The position numbers were made by a program, and so were the translations under genes. A DNA stretch of 64,000 nucleotides, taken from DATKNA01 sp963755755 (GTDB lineage: Bacteria; Actinomycetota; Actinomycetes; Actinomycetales; Kineosporiaceae). The stretch spans positions 186,001 through 250,000 of the forward strand of contig CAVWLJ010000014.1 in the NCBI GenBank assembly GCA_963755755.1. Direction: 5' to 3'. The notes beneath the pieces are model-generated. The model saw only the letters and a program-made list of their open reading frames with translations, searched no databases and was not told the origin of the DNA. Below are positions 53,411 to 62,582 of this stretch, piece by piece (the stretch's first letter is position 1; each line of letters begins with the position of its first letter).

Positions 53411-54901
53411 TCACAGGGTGGCCACGACGCCCGCGGCGGTGAGCAGGTCGACGATGGTGAACGCGTCGGCCGATCCGTAGGTCGGCGTCCAGTCGGGATC
53501 CTGCCGTAGGTACGACTGACGGTCGCCCTTGATGAGCCCGACGATGACCTCGGCCACGATCCGGCCACCGACCGGGCCCAGGTGTTCGCCGTCAGCAGCG
53601 ACCTGCGCCTCGCGCAGCACGTAGAACCACAACGGCGTGCGCCGGTGCAGGTCGAACGTCGTGAGGTCGTCGAGGTCGGCGGCTGCCAGTTGGGGCAACT
53701 GCATCGCCTGTGCCACCCGTTGTCCCGAGGGGACCTTCATGGTCAGGTTGCGCAGCAGATTGCGGGTGGCCAGCGAGACCGGCTCGCCCTGCGGCTGGCC
53801 GAGAAGGTGGAACAGGACCGTGGAGAGCGTCGTGTCGATCTTCTTGTTGGGGCGTACCCGGCCGTCGCCGAAGTCGAAGAAGGTCTGCCAGTCGACGAAC
53901 CGGCGGGGAGCGCGGCGTCCCCCTCGGAGATCGGCCGGGTCGCCGGGATCGGTGGCACCGGGGTCGAGGAACAGCGCGAAGAACTGCTGAGACGGATCCG
54001 TGGCGCTGGTCCCGAAGTTGGCTCGGTAGCTGGGGCGGACCTGGGAGTGCCCGAAGCGGTAGGCGGCCACCGAGAACTCCACGGGGATGAACGGGTCGTT
54101 GCGCCACGTGAAGAATTTCGGGCCGGTCGTGAGCACGTCGTCGACCATCGCCTGGCCGACCGTCGTCGGCAGGAACTCGTGCAGGACGAGCCACTGGTGG
54201 TGCCAGCGCACCACGCGCTGCGCCTCGGCGAAGATCTCCCCGGGCGTGTAGCCGGGCCCGAGATCGGCCTTGACGTCGGACACCACGCGATTGTGGAACC
54301 GCAGGAAGGCCAGCTGCAGCTGGGAGAGGACGAGGTTCTCGTCGTTGCGCGGATCGCCGATCAGCGCCACGCCTTGACTGTTACGCGGCAGGTCATGGCG
54401 CGTCCCGCCGTCGATCGACACGGCCCCCGACCCGGGAATCTCCTCGACCAGCAGCGTCGTCGCACCTCCGTCGACGCTCTGGTCGTACAGATGCGGCGAT
54501 GCCACCGGCCCGCTTCCGTAGATGTTGTCGAGGTCGAGCGCGGGGATCCGGAAGTTGCGGATCGACTCGGGATCCTGGCGGCGGGCCAAACTGGAGGTCG
54601 GGTCGAAGGTCATGTCGTGATCGAGGAACTGCCCGAGGAACGTGAACCCGGCGGTGATGGTGGGGTTGTTCGGGTTGTGCGCGCTCTTGCCCGGATCGGT
54701 GATCAGAGTGATCGGATCGGAGAGGTCATCGGCGGCATCCATCGGTCCGCCCGCCGCGCCGAGTTCGACCAGCGCGCCCCGGATCAGCGGGGTGTCCGCC
54801 GCGAACGGCGGCAGCGTCGGGAACAGCCTGCCGAACCGCCCCTGCTCGTAGAAGACGGACCGGGGCGTCACCTCGCCCAGATTCGCGTGCCCGTGCGGCA
54901 T
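53411..54901 (-). CDS. animal-type heme peroxidase (peroxinectin-like)
   Basis: 496 residues from ATG 54901 with GGGAGGT upstream. It has the An_peroxidase features: a distal-His segment F-L-G-Q-F-L-D-H-D-M-T-F-D, N-I-Y-G-S-G, L-P-R-N-S-Q-G-V-A-L-I-G-D-P-R-N-D-E-N and L-A-F-L-R-F-H-N-R-V-V, then a proximal-His region. Such bacterial enzymes oxidise halides or phenols using H2O2. No signal peptide is obvious. It follows the secreted protease gene by 47 bp on the same strand. Confidence 0.9.
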   Translation of the reverse strand: MPHGHANLGEVTPRSVFYEQGRFGRLFPTLPPFAADTPLIRGALVELGAAGGPMDAADDLSDPITLITDPGKSAHNPNNPTITAGFTFLGQFLDHDMTFDPTSSLARRQDPESIRNFRIPALDLDNIYGSGPVASPHLYDQSVDGGATTLLVEEIPGSGAVSIDGGTRHDLPRNSQGVALIGDPRNDENLVLSQLQLAFLRFHNRVVSDVKADLGPGYTPGEIFAEAQRVVRWHHQWLVLHEFLPTTVGQAMVDDVLTTGPKFFTWRNDPFIPVEFSVAAYRFGHSQVRPSYRANFGTSATDPSQQFFALFLDPGATDPGDPADLRGGRRAPRRFVDWQTFFDFGDGRVRPNKKIDTTLSTVLFHLLGQPQGEPVSLATRNLLRNLTMKVPSGQRVAQAMQLPQLAAADLDDLTTFDLHRRTPLWFYVLREAQVAADGEHLGPVGGRIVAEVIVGLIKGDRQSYLRQDPDWTPTYGSADAFTIVDLLTAAGVVATL

Positions 54902-54948
54902 GACGACCTCCCTCGTAGGTCGGCTTCGCGGTTGGTCCAACCTCGGGC

Positions 54949-55968
54949 CTAGAGGATCCCCCGGTCACTGAAGGCCTTCGTCACGGCGGATGCCGCCGAG
55001 TTTCCGTAGAGCTGCTGAGCGGCGGCGACGGTCCGACGGGCCAGATCGGTCATCGTCGTCCCCGGGAAGTCGAAGGACCCCTGCAGGATGATCGTGTCCG
55101 CACGTACGTTGCCCAGCGCCTGCCGGATGTCCCACAGCGCCCTCGACCAGATCTGCCCGTCGTGGTGCACCTCGCCGTTCAGGTCGGCCGGATAGTGCAG
55201 GTTCAGGTCGACCCTGCGCAGGCAGTGCGGAACCGTGCTCGTGTACGCGGTCGCGTCCCAATCCGCCACGCACGGCATCGGCGTCCGGGCCGGAACGCCG
55301 AGGGACCTGGAAACCACGTCCCCCACGGTCACCGCCCAGTAGTCACCGAAGCCCTCGCTGATGGCGCCGGCCTCCTCGGAGGCGAAGCTGAAGTTCTGCG
55401 AGAAATGGATGGCGTGGCCGTATTCGTGCAGGATCACCTCCGCGTCCTCGGCGTCGTCGACGCCGCCCTTGCCGAAGCGGAGCTCGTTCTTGGGGTGGTC
55501 CGTGGCGAAGGAGTTGTCGGCGCCCAGTTGGTTGAGGCGCACCGCTTGGGGCCGGTTGTTGACGGCCGGCCGGGTGACGCCGAAGCCCAGGCTGTGGATG
55601 TACTTCTGCGCCTCGGTCACCCAGAAATAGGCCATGACCTGCTCGAACTCGTCCTGATGCCGGGTGTAGCGGAACGTCTCCGTGGCCGAGTACGCGGGAT
55701 TGCCGGTCTCGCTCACGACCGTCCCGTAGTCGCCGTGCAAGTAGCCGCTGCCGTCCAGGTGGGTCAGCGTGACGTCGTGGTAGGCCGCCGCCGGGACGGC
55801 GCTGTCGGCGTCCTTGGTGTCCGTCAGCGACTCGTCGCCGAGTGATTGGACGGGATTGGTGACGAACACCGATCCCGACCCCGTGCTCGATGTCGTAGCG
55901 GCCGTGGCGGGCAACGCGGGCGCCAGCAGCAGCGCGCTCGCGGATACGACGGCAAGAATGCGGCGCAT
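54949..55968 (-). CDS. secreted zinc metalloprotease (HEYGH, M36/M4-like)
   Basis: 339 residues with an N-terminal signal peptide (L-A-V-V-S-A-S-A-L-L-L-A-P-A-L-P-A-T-A-A). The zinc motif HEYGH is at residues 181-185, and the third ligand Glu is in E-E-A-G-A-I-S-E-G-F-G-D-Y-W-A. The pattern matches fungalysin/thermolysin-like (M36/M4) enzymes without their long propeptide. It is the first gene of a pair with the heme peroxidase, which suggests a joint extracellular or surface function. Confidence 0.85.
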   Translation of the reverse strand: MRRILAVVSASALLLAPALPATAATTSSTGSGSVFVTNPVQSLGDESLTDTKDADSAVPAAAYHDVTLTHLDGSGYLHGDYGTVVSETGNPAYSATETFRYTRHQDEFEQVMAYFWVTEAQKYIHSLGFGVTRPAVNNRPQAVRLNQLGADNSFATDHPKNELRFGKGGVDDAEDAEVILHEYGHAIHFSQNFSFASEEAGAISEGFGDYWAVTVGDVVSRSLGVPARTPMPCVADWDATAYTSTVPHCLRRVDLNLHYPADLNGEVHHDGQIWSRALWDIRQALGNVRADTIILQGSFDFPGTTMTDLARRTVAAAQQLYGNSAASAVTKAFSDRGIL

Positions 55969-56066
55969 CGGACCTCCCGGACGAGGCGGGTGGCCTCACC
56001 CTAGATCTCCGCACCTGCGGCGTCCACGTTCTGGACGGCGGAGCGGGTCCCCCGAGCACGTGCGAG

Positions 56067-56843
56067 TCAGTTCGAGCGCTCGACCCGGGCGAGCCACTCC
56101 TGCAGGAGGGCGCGCAGGAGTTCCGGTTGCTCGTGGGGCAGGGCGTGGCCGGCGTCGTCGACCACGGCGAGCGAGGCGTGCGGATGGTGGTCGACGAGGT
56201 CGACAGCGGCGGCGAACCCGACCGTCGAGTCCACCCGCCCCGCCACGACCAGTGTCGGACCCGGGTACGCCGGGGCGTCAGTGGTGAGCGCCCACCGTTC
56301 ACCGATCCGATCGAGCGCTGCCTGGTCGACCAGTTCCGCGCCCGGGGAGACGTAACGCTCGTAACGTTCGAGCATCTCCGGGGTCTGGATGACGAAGTAG
56401 CTGCGGAAGCCGTCGTCACCGATCTCGCCTGATCCGACGACGACCCGGTGCTCGGGAACGTCCCGCACTCCTGCCGACAACGGACACACCAGCGCCAGAC
56501 CGGCGACCTGCGCGGGACGTCGACCGGCCATCGCCTGCGCGTAGTAGGCGCCCGCCGAGTGACCGATGAGCAGGCATCTCTCTCCGCCGCTGACCTCGTC
56601 CGCGAAGGAAAGCAGGGCTTCGAGGACGTCGTCCGCGCTGCGCAGCGTCTCGGGAGCAGGCGTCCGGCCCATCCCGGGCAGGTCGGGATAAATCCGCCGC
56701 AACCCTGCGACGTCGTGGAGTGGGGGCTCGAAGCATGCCTCGGCCTCGCGGTGGTCGACGCCCGCACCGTGGAGGACCACGACGGGCCGACCTCTCCCGT
56801 GCTCCACGTAGTGGACCCGCACCTGTCCCGCGCCGATCTCCAC
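56067..56843 (-). CDS. alpha/beta hydrolase
   Basis: 258 residues from ATG 56843. Nucleophile elbow L-I-G-H-S-A-G-A-Y-Y-A-Q, oxyanion region V-L-H-G-A-G-V-D-H-R-E, acid in V-V-A-G-R-V-D-S-T-V and His in V-D-D-A-G-H-A-L-P-H-E-Q-P-E-L. A complete triad of the esterase/haloperoxidase-like group. Divergent from the PadR operon; the 85-bp gap has an AT-rich stretch (GATATATTC) and ATGCAT that may hold shared control sites. Confidence 0.9.
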   Translation of the reverse strand: MEIGAGQVRVHYVEHGRGRPVVVLHGAGVDHREAEACFEPPLHDVAGLRRIYPDLPGMGRTPAPETLRSADDVLEALLSFADEVSGGERCLLIGHSAGAYYAQAMAGRRPAQVAGLALVCPLSAGVRDVPEHRVVVGSGEIGDDGFRSYFVIQTPEMLERYERYVSPGAELVDQAALDRIGERWALTTDAPAYPGPTLVVAGRVDSTVGFAAAVDLVDHHPHASLAVVDDAGHALPHEQPELLRALLQEWLARVERSN

Positions 56844-56928
56844 GCCCGCAGGCTAGACGCGGGCAGGGAGCGTCGCGATCGCTCCGCGACTCTGGCGCTA
56901 TGCATCGCTCGCCGATATATTCAGCCGC

Positions 56929-57264
56929 ATGGTGTCGCGGGGCATGCAGGAAGCGACGTTCTTGATCCTCACCGCGTTGGCGGCGGGCAGTCAGCACGGG
57001 TACGGCGTGATCGGCGACGTCGAGAGCCTCTCGGGAGGCCGCGTGCGGCTGCGCCCCGGCACGCTGTACACGGCCCTGGATCGGCTGCGCGGCGAGGGGC
57101 TGATCGAGGTGGATCGGGAGGAGATCGTCGACAGCCGGCTGCGCCGCTACTACCGGATCACCTCCGCCGGCGAGGAGCGGCTGGCGGCCGAGGCAGCGCG
57201 GCTGCACGCCAACGCCTCGGTGGCGATGTCGCGACTCAAGGCCATCGACGGAGTGAGCACATGA
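56929..57264 (+). CDS. PadR-family transcriptional regulator
   Basis: 111 residues from ATG 56929. Winged-helix domain with Q-H-G-Y-G-V-I-G-D-V-E-S-L-S-G-G-R-V-R and P-G-T-L-Y-T-A-L-D-R-L, followed by a short dimerisation helix (subfamily 2). It begins an operon with a membrane protein and an ABC transporter; PadR proteins next to such transporters usually repress them until a toxic ligand is present. Confidence 0.9.
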   Translation: MVSRGMQEATFLILTALAAGSQHGYGVIGDVESLSGGRVRLRPGTLYTALDRLRGEGLIEVDREEIVDSRLRRYYRITSAGEERLAAEAARLHANASVAMSRLKAIDGVST

Positions 57265-57908
57265 CCGAGCCGGCGCTCCTGGAGCGCCGCTTGCGCCGCG
57301 TGCTCGCGTGCTACCCATGCCCCTTCCGCCGAGAGCACGAGGAGGAGATCCTCGCCGTACTCATGGCCGGCGTCGAGGACGGGCGCTGGAGAGCGGGATG
57401 GGCCGCGTCCGCCGATCTGGTCAGGGCCGCTGCCTCGTTGCGGTTGCGGGGAGGGACGCCACGGGTACCGGGCCGGGTGCTCGCCGCGACGCGGCTGATG
57501 TACGTCGGCGCGCTGGTCGAGCTGGCGACGCTGATCACCATCGTGGCGAGCCTGAGCAGCATGAGATCCGCCATCGTCAGCGGCGACGGCCAGTACACGG
57601 CGGCGCAATGGCACGCCGAGGTGTACGGCCAGGTGCTCCCGCTCGCAGCAGGCGCGACAGTCTCGATCGGCGTGTGGCTGTGGCTGGCGCGGGCGAGCCT
57701 TCGCGGCCGTGGCTGGGCGCGTGTGGCGTTCGCGGCTTTCTTCGCCGTTCTCACGGTGAGCCTGATCAACGGCATCGCCCACGATGCCGCGACGTATGCG
57801 CGGGCCGACCTGACCGTCGGCGTGCTGCTGTGGCTCGTGGCTCTTCTCACCGTCGTGCTCCTGTTCAGCGGATCCGCAGCCTCGAACGACACGAGGAGGC
57901 GAGCATGA
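57261..57908 (+). CDS. membrane protein of PadR-ABC operon
   Basis: 215 residues from ATG 57261, overlapping the PadR stop by 4 bp. A cytoplasmic N-terminal segment with L-R-R-V-L-A-C-Y-P-C-P-F-R-R-E-H-E-E-E-I-L (permease-prefix-like) is followed by four helices. Similar proteins occur between PadR genes and ABC transporters. Role unknown; it may modulate the transporter. Confidence 0.82.
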   Translation: MTEPALLERRLRRVLACYPCPFRREHEEEILAVLMAGVEDGRWRAGWAASADLVRAAASLRLRGGTPRVPGRVLAATRLMYVGALVELATLITIVASLSSMRSAIVSGDGQYTAAQWHAEVYGQVLPLAAGATVSIGVWLWLARASLRGRGWARVAFAAFFAVLTVSLINGIAHDAATYARADLTVGVLLWLVALLTVVLLFSGSAASNDTRRRA

Positions 57909-58891
57909 GCGCCGCCGTGGGGGTCGGGAACGGAGCTACGGACGCCGGCACCACGACCGGTGCGGCGCTCTCCGCCCGCGATCTCACGAAATCCTTCGGC
58001 GATCGGATCGCCTTCCAGGACGTCTCCTTCGACATCGGCTACGGCGAGGTGTTCGGCTTCCTGGGGCCGAACGGCGCAGGCAAGACGACGACGGTCCGCA
58101 CGCTCGGCGCGCTGATAGCACCGACGTCGGGGTCGGCGGCGGTCGCCGGCATCCCGCTCACGCCCGAGAACGGCGTGGAGATCCGTAAGCGCATCGCGAT
58201 CATGCCCGAGTCGCCGGGCCTGTATCTGCGCCTGACCGTTCAGGAGAACCTGGAATGCTTCGCCGACCTCTACGAGATCGGGGACACGAGGGCTCGCATC
58301 GACGAGGTCCTGCGTGCCGTGCGGCTCGCGGACCGCGCGCACGATCCCTGCGGCCGCCTGTCGAAGGGCCTGCGTCAGCGGGTGGCCCTGGCCAGGGCCC
58401 TGCTCTCCGATCCGCGGGTGCTGTTCCTCGACGAGCCGACCGCGGGGCTCGATCCCGTCGCTGCGCGCGAGGTGCACGAGCTCGTCGAGGGACTTCGCGA
58501 CCGTGGCGTGACGATCTTCCTCACGACGCACCGGCTGGAGGAGGCCGAGCGGCTCTGCGACCGGGTGGCCATCCTCAACACCACGCTGCGGACGATCGGA
58601 CCTCCCGACGAGCTGCGCGAACGGCTGTTCGGCACGACGCTGACGGTACGCATCGGCGCCGAACTGGACGCGCCGGATCGGGTCTTCATCGGCCTACCCG
58701 GAGTCGACACGTGGCGCCGCGACGGGCCCACCGGCTATGTGCTCGCCGTCACCGATCCGCTCGTCGCCGCTCCCGCGGTGACCAGGGCGCTCGTCGCCGC
58801 CGGCGCGGACGTGCTCTCGATCACCCGATCGCGCCATTCGCTCGAGGACGTCTATCTGGAGCTGATCGAGCACGGGCAGGAGGCCTCATGA
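57905..58891 (+). CDS. ABC transporter ATP-binding protein
   Basis: 328 residues from ATG 57905, overlapping the previous stop. Walker A G-P-N-G-A-G-K-T at 54-61, signature L-S-K-G-L-R-Q-R, Walker B V-L-F-L-D-E-P-T-A-G-L-D-P and a switch His. CcmA/Nod-type exporter subunit (DrrA-like), likely powering drug or lipid export with the permease downstream. The C-terminal 90 residues form the extra domain common to this group. Confidence 0.92.
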   Translation: MSAAVGVGNGATDAGTTTGAALSARDLTKSFGDRIAFQDVSFDIGYGEVFGFLGPNGAGKTTTVRTLGALIAPTSGSAAVAGIPLTPENGVEIRKRIAIMPESPGLYLRLTVQENLECFADLYEIGDTRARIDEVLRAVRLADRAHDPCGRLSKGLRQRVALARALLSDPRVLFLDEPTAGLDPVAAREVHELVEGLRDRGVTIFLTTHRLEEAERLCDRVAILNTTLRTIGPPDELRERLFGTTLTVRIGAELDAPDRVFIGLPGVDTWRRDGPTGYVLAVTDPLVAAPAVTRALVAAGADVLSITRSRHSLEDVYLELIEHGQEAS

Positions 58892-59604
58892 GCCGGCGGC
58901 GTATCGGGGCGATCGCCCGCAAGGAACTCCGCGAGTACCGGCACAATCCCAACATCATCTATGCCGCGGCCATCCTGCCGCTGATCTTCCTCATCCAGCC
59001 CATCGTCCAGGTCCTGACCCTGCCCAGTTCGGCCTCTCCCGCCCTGCATCAGGAACACGCCCTGCTCTATCTGCTCGGGATCCCGGCGCTCGTGCCCGCG
59101 GCCCTGGCCTCGTACTCCGTCGTGGGCGAACGCCTGCAAGGCACCCTCGAACCCGTGCTCGCGACCCCGATCCGGCGCGAGGAGCTCCTGCTCGCCAAGG
59201 CCATCGCCGCGTTCGCCCCGTCGGTGGTTCTCGCCTACGGCGCCTTCGCGCTCTTCATCGCCATCGTCGAGCTCTTCGCCGCCCCAGGGGTGGCTCCCGC
59301 CCTCATCGCCGGCCCGGAACTCCTCGCCCAGGTCGTGTTCACGCCGTTGCTCGCCGCCTGGGCGATCTGGGTCGGCATCGCGGTCTCCACGAGGTCGAGC
59401 GACCCTCGAACCGCCGGGCAACTCGCCATCCTGCTGAGCCTGCCCTCCGTGGCGGTGACCTCGCTGATCGCCTTCGACATCATCCCCGCGACCCTCGGCG
59501 TCGCCCTGGTCGGCGTCGCGGCCCTGGTGCTCCTCGTCCTCCTGGGCTGGCACGTGGCCTCGGCCCTCCTTGACCGTGAACGATTGATCGCCGCCGTCCG
59601 CTGA
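58888..59604 (+). CDS. ABC transporter permease
   Basis: 238 residues, six helices, ATG 58888 overlapping the ATPase stop by 4 bp. The motif G-E-R-L-Q-G-T-L-E-P-V-L-A-T-P-I-R-R-E-E-L-L-L-A-K is the ABC-2 coupling segment. Partner of the ATPase; only one permease gene is present, so it probably forms a homodimer. Last gene of the operon. Confidence 0.9.
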   Translation: MSRRRIGAIARKELREYRHNPNIIYAAAILPLIFLIQPIVQVLTLPSSASPALHQEHALLYLLGIPALVPAALASYSVVGERLQGTLEPVLATPIRREELLLAKAIAAFAPSVVLAYGAFALFIAIVELFAAPGVAPALIAGPELLAQVVFTPLLAAWAIWVGIAVSTRSSDPRTAGQLAILLSLPSVAVTSLIAFDIIPATLGVALVGVAALVLLVLLGWHVASALLDRERLIAAVR

Positions 59605-59784
59605 TCAGTCCGGCTCCCGCCGGGCGCGGCCGGTCCGCGTTGAGGTGACGCGTCAGAGGTGAGCGGCCGGGTCACCATCCGATCAGGAATCGAGAAGCAC
59701 GGTGGGCGCCCCCCGACCTAGCCTTCATGACATCCCAGCGGGACGGCGACGTCCCGGAGCGTCGACAGACAAGGAACGGAAAAC

Positions 59785-60234
59785 GTGCCTACCAAGAATG
59801 CCAAGACGGACTCCGAGGGCTTCACCGCGCAGGAGCGCGCGGCGATGAAGCAGCGCGCGGCCGAACTGCGCGCGGAGGGGAAGAAGGGGGCCAAGAAGGC
59901 GGACGGGCTCCAGGCGGTGCTCGACAGCATCGCCGGAATGGCGCCGGAGGACCGCGCCATCGCCGAGCGTGTGCACGTCGCGGTGACGCAGACCGCCCCC
60001 GAGTTGTCGCCGAAGACGTGGTACGGCATGCCGGCCTACGCGAACGAGGACGACAAGGTGGTGCTCTTCTTCCAGAACTCGGGCAAGTTCAACTACCGCT
60101 ACTGCACCCTCGGCTTCCAGGACACCGCGAACCTCGACCACGGCGACATGTGGCCGGTGGCCTACGCGCTCAAGGATTGGAGCCCCGAGGTGGAGGCGCG
60201 GGTCGTCGAGTTGGTCAAGGCCGCCGTGTCCTGA
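59785..60234 (+). CDS. DUF1801 / YdhG-like protein
   Basis: 149 residues from GTG 59785. A charged N-terminal region (R-A-A-E-L-R-A-E-G-K-K-G-A-K-K-A-D) precedes a YdhG-type domain (P-K-T-W-Y-G-M-P-A-Y-A and V-L-F-F-Q-N-S-G-K-F-N-Y). Family members include the frataxin-like Fra iron chaperone of Bacillus; whether this one binds iron is not known. Confidence 0.85.
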   Translation: MPTKNAKTDSEGFTAQERAAMKQRAAELRAEGKKGAKKADGLQAVLDSIAGMAPEDRAIAERVHVAVTQTAPELSPKTWYGMPAYANEDDKVVLFFQNSGKFNYRYCTLGFQDTANLDHGDMWPVAYALKDWSPEVEARVVELVKAAVS

Positions 60235-60251
60235 CGGGAACCCTCCCCCGG

Positions 60252-61658
60252 TCAGGCGAAGATCGGCCCGACCGGGGGGTAGTTCGTGGTCAGCAGCGTG
60301 CGGATCGCGGTCAGTGAGGGGGGCGGGTCGCCGGCACCGCTGTGGTACCCGTTGTCGAGGGTCATGGGCTTGCCCCAGGCGGTGAGCTGCTCGATCGTGC
60401 CGCCGGTGGCATTGCCCGTGAGGGTCGAGAACCAGTCGCTGCGGCCGTACGTGACGTCGCCGCCGATGAGGACCAGGTCGACCCACGACGGGTCGGCCTG
60501 GCAGACGTTCTCGTAGGGGTCGTCGTGGTGTCGCTCGAGGACGAGGACGTCGGCGGGCCGGCCGGGCAGGAGCGAGCCCAGGTGGTCGGCGAGCCCGGCG
60601 ATCCGGGCCGCACCGGCGGTGACCATCTCGACGAGCTCGGCCGCGGGGAGAACGGTGCCTTGCTGGGCGAGTTCGCGGCGGGCGACCTTCATCTCCGCGA
60701 GCAGGCTCGTCGAGCCGGACGGGAGCCAGTCGGCGCCCAGGCCGACCGGCATGCCCGCGGCCAGCGCCTCGGCCGCGAGCGTGGTCTCCCCGTACAGGCG
60801 CAGGTTGGACTGCGGCGACCAGACGAGCTTGCACCCGGCGTCCGCCACCTGATGGATCTGGTCGGAGGTCAGCGCGGACGCGTGGATGAGGACGGTGCCG
60901 GAGGTGGCGGCACCCAGGTCGAGGAAGCGCTGGAACTCGGTCTGACTGCGCTCGTCGCCGCGCTTGCCCTCGGACAGGTGCAGGTAGAAGGCGTCGACGT
61001 TGCCGTCGTGGATGTCCTGGATGATCTTCGCGAGGCGTGGCGCGTCCCGGGAGCTCGCCGTCGGCAGGTCGATCATCGCGCGAGCACGGTGCTGCCCGAA
61101 GATGAACAGGTCGACGTTGCGGACGAGGGCCTCGGTGCTGCCACCGGCGCCGGCCGCGCTGGCCCCCTGGATCGCGGTGACGCCGCCGACCAGGGCGCGG
61201 ATCTCGGCGTACCGCAGCTCCGTGCCTGCCGGGATCTTGGCGATCAAGGTGTTCTGGGGATCTCGCACGAGCTGGTGGTAGATGTCGCTCGCCCGCCACC
61301 GGTACCGGTTCGCGAACAGCGTGGGGGGCTCCCACGCGGCGAAGACGTTGAACTCGGGGTGTCCATGCAGATCGATCAACCCGGGCAGGATCACCCCGCC
61401 GGTCTCCAGCACCTCCACTCCGGACGGCGCGGCCTGCTGCACCGCGGCGAGCTGCCCGTTCTCCACCACCACGAAGCCGTCGGACCAGGCGGCGTCCGGC
61501 GTGATGACCGCTCCGTGCAGCGCGAAGGCCCGCGCCGGCGCGGCCGCGGCGGTCGGGCCCCGCTCACGCCGACGCGCGATCGGAGCCGGAGGAGCCAACT
61601 CCTCGTAGATCCCCCGCCGGTAGGCCTCGTCGAAGGCGCTGCGCGGACGCTCGGCCAT
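60252..61658 (-). CDS. amidohydrolase-family protein
   Basis: 468 residues from ATG 61658. Metal-dependent hydrolase barrel: first-strand motif L-I-D-L-H-G-H-P-E-F, later His in V-L-I-H-A-S-A-L and terminal Asp in L-G-A-D-W-L-P-S-G-S-T. The region after the barrel returns to the composite beta domain, as in imidazolonepropionase or deaminase types. Substrate unknown. Convergent with the DUF1801 gene and divergent from the UDG-like gene. Confidence 0.88.
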   Translation of the reverse strand: MAERPRSAFDEAYRRGIYEELAPPAPIARRRERGPTAAAAPARAFALHGAVITPDAAWSDGFVVVENGQLAAVQQAAPSGVEVLETGGVILPGLIDLHGHPEFNVFAAWEPPTLFANRYRWRASDIYHQLVRDPQNTLIAKIPAGTELRYAEIRALVGGVTAIQGASAAGAGGSTEALVRNVDLFIFGQHRARAMIDLPTASSRDAPRLAKIIQDIHDGNVDAFYLHLSEGKRGDERSQTEFQRFLDLGAATSGTVLIHASALTSDQIHQVADAGCKLVWSPQSNLRLYGETTLAAEALAAGMPVGLGADWLPSGSTSLLAEMKVARRELAQQGTVLPAAELVEMVTAGAARIAGLADHLGSLLPGRPADVLVLERHHDDPYENVCQADPSWVDLVLIGGDVTYGRSDWFSTLTGNATGGTIEQLTAWGKPMTLDNGYHSGAGDPPPSLTAIRTLLTTNYPPVGPIFA

Positions 61659-61748
61659 GTCCACCCCCAGATCGGCCCCCGGCCACTTCCGCTGCGGCTC
61701 GCGCGGCGGAAGAATCATGACCTTAGCCGCGTCCGGGGGGTTCAGGCC

Positions 61749-62582
61749 ATGCCCGACACCGACACCACCGCCTTCTGCCCCGGCTACGCCCGGGCTCCCT
61801 TCGACGGGCTCGCCGCCGCCTACCCGGGTGCCGACGTCTACCCGGTCAAGGACTTCCGGCTCGAGTGGGGGCCGATCTTCCACCGGGGACGCCTCGACGG
61901 CACGGCGCGGGTCCTCGTCCTCGGGCAGGATCCCGCCACCCACGAGGCGATCAGTCGACGCATCCTCGTCGGCGAGGCCGGCCAGCGGGTCCAGGGCCTG
62001 CTGGGCAAGGTGGGCATCACCACGAGCTACGTGATGGTCAACACCTTCCTGTACAGCGTCTACGGTCAGGGAGGCGGTCAGCGTCACGAGCACGACGCGG
62101 CGATCGCGGCCTACCGGAGCCAGTGGCTCGACGCCCTGCTCGTCGGCACCGGGGTCACCGCCGTCGTCACGCTCGGCTCGCTCGCCCGCACCGCGTACCA
62201 GGCCTGGGCCGCCGCCCGGCCGGACGCCGCCGGAGCCCTGCATCTGGCAGCCGTCCGGCACCCGACCTGGCCCGAGAGCGCCTCCGCCGGCGGCAGCACG
62301 ACCTGGGAGGCGGCGACCGCGAAGCTCCTGGACGACTGGAACCACCACCTACCCGCCCTGGCCGAGCACGTCGCCCCCGACGTCCCGACCGAACTGCACC
62401 TGTACGGCGACACGTGGCAGCCGGGGGACCTCGTCGAGATCCCCGCGGCCGACCTGCCCGCCGGAACCCCCGCCTGGTGGCGTGCGCTCGACGCCTGGGC
62501 CGACCGCACCGGCGCGGACGCCGAGACCAAGCGCGCCACGATCACGGTCACCGTGCCCGCCGACGCTCGGCCCTGGCACTAG
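61749..62582 (+). CDS. uracil-DNA-glycosylase-superfamily protein
   Basis: 277 residues from ATG 61749. The core motif V-L-V-L-G-Q-D-P-A-T-H-E resembles the G-Q-D-P-Y active-site loop, with the second motif in A-A-V-R-H-P-T-W-P-E. The C-terminal 70 residues are an extra domain. It may remove uracil or another damaged base, or be an inactive relative; the catalytic loop is not the canonical sequence. Convergent with the SpoIIE-type gene (4-bp overlap at stops). Confidence 0.8.
   Translation: MPDTDTTAFCPGYARAPFDGLAAAYPGADVYPVKDFRLEWGPIFHRGRLDGTARVLVLGQDPATHEAISRRILVGEAGQRVQGLLGKVGITTSYVMVNTFLYSVYGQGGGQRHEHDAAIAAYRSQWLDALLVGTGVTAVVTLGSLARTAYQAWAAARPDAAGALHLAAVRHPTWPESASAGGSTTWEAATAKLLDDWNHHLPALAEHVAPDVPTELHLYGDTWQPGDLVEIPAADLPAGTPAWWRALDAWADRTGADAETKRATITVTVPADARPWH

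Noticed and set aside
60342..61748. Long plus-strand extension before the UDG-like gene
   Set aside because: It lies opposite the amidohydrolase; the real gene starts at ATG 61749.
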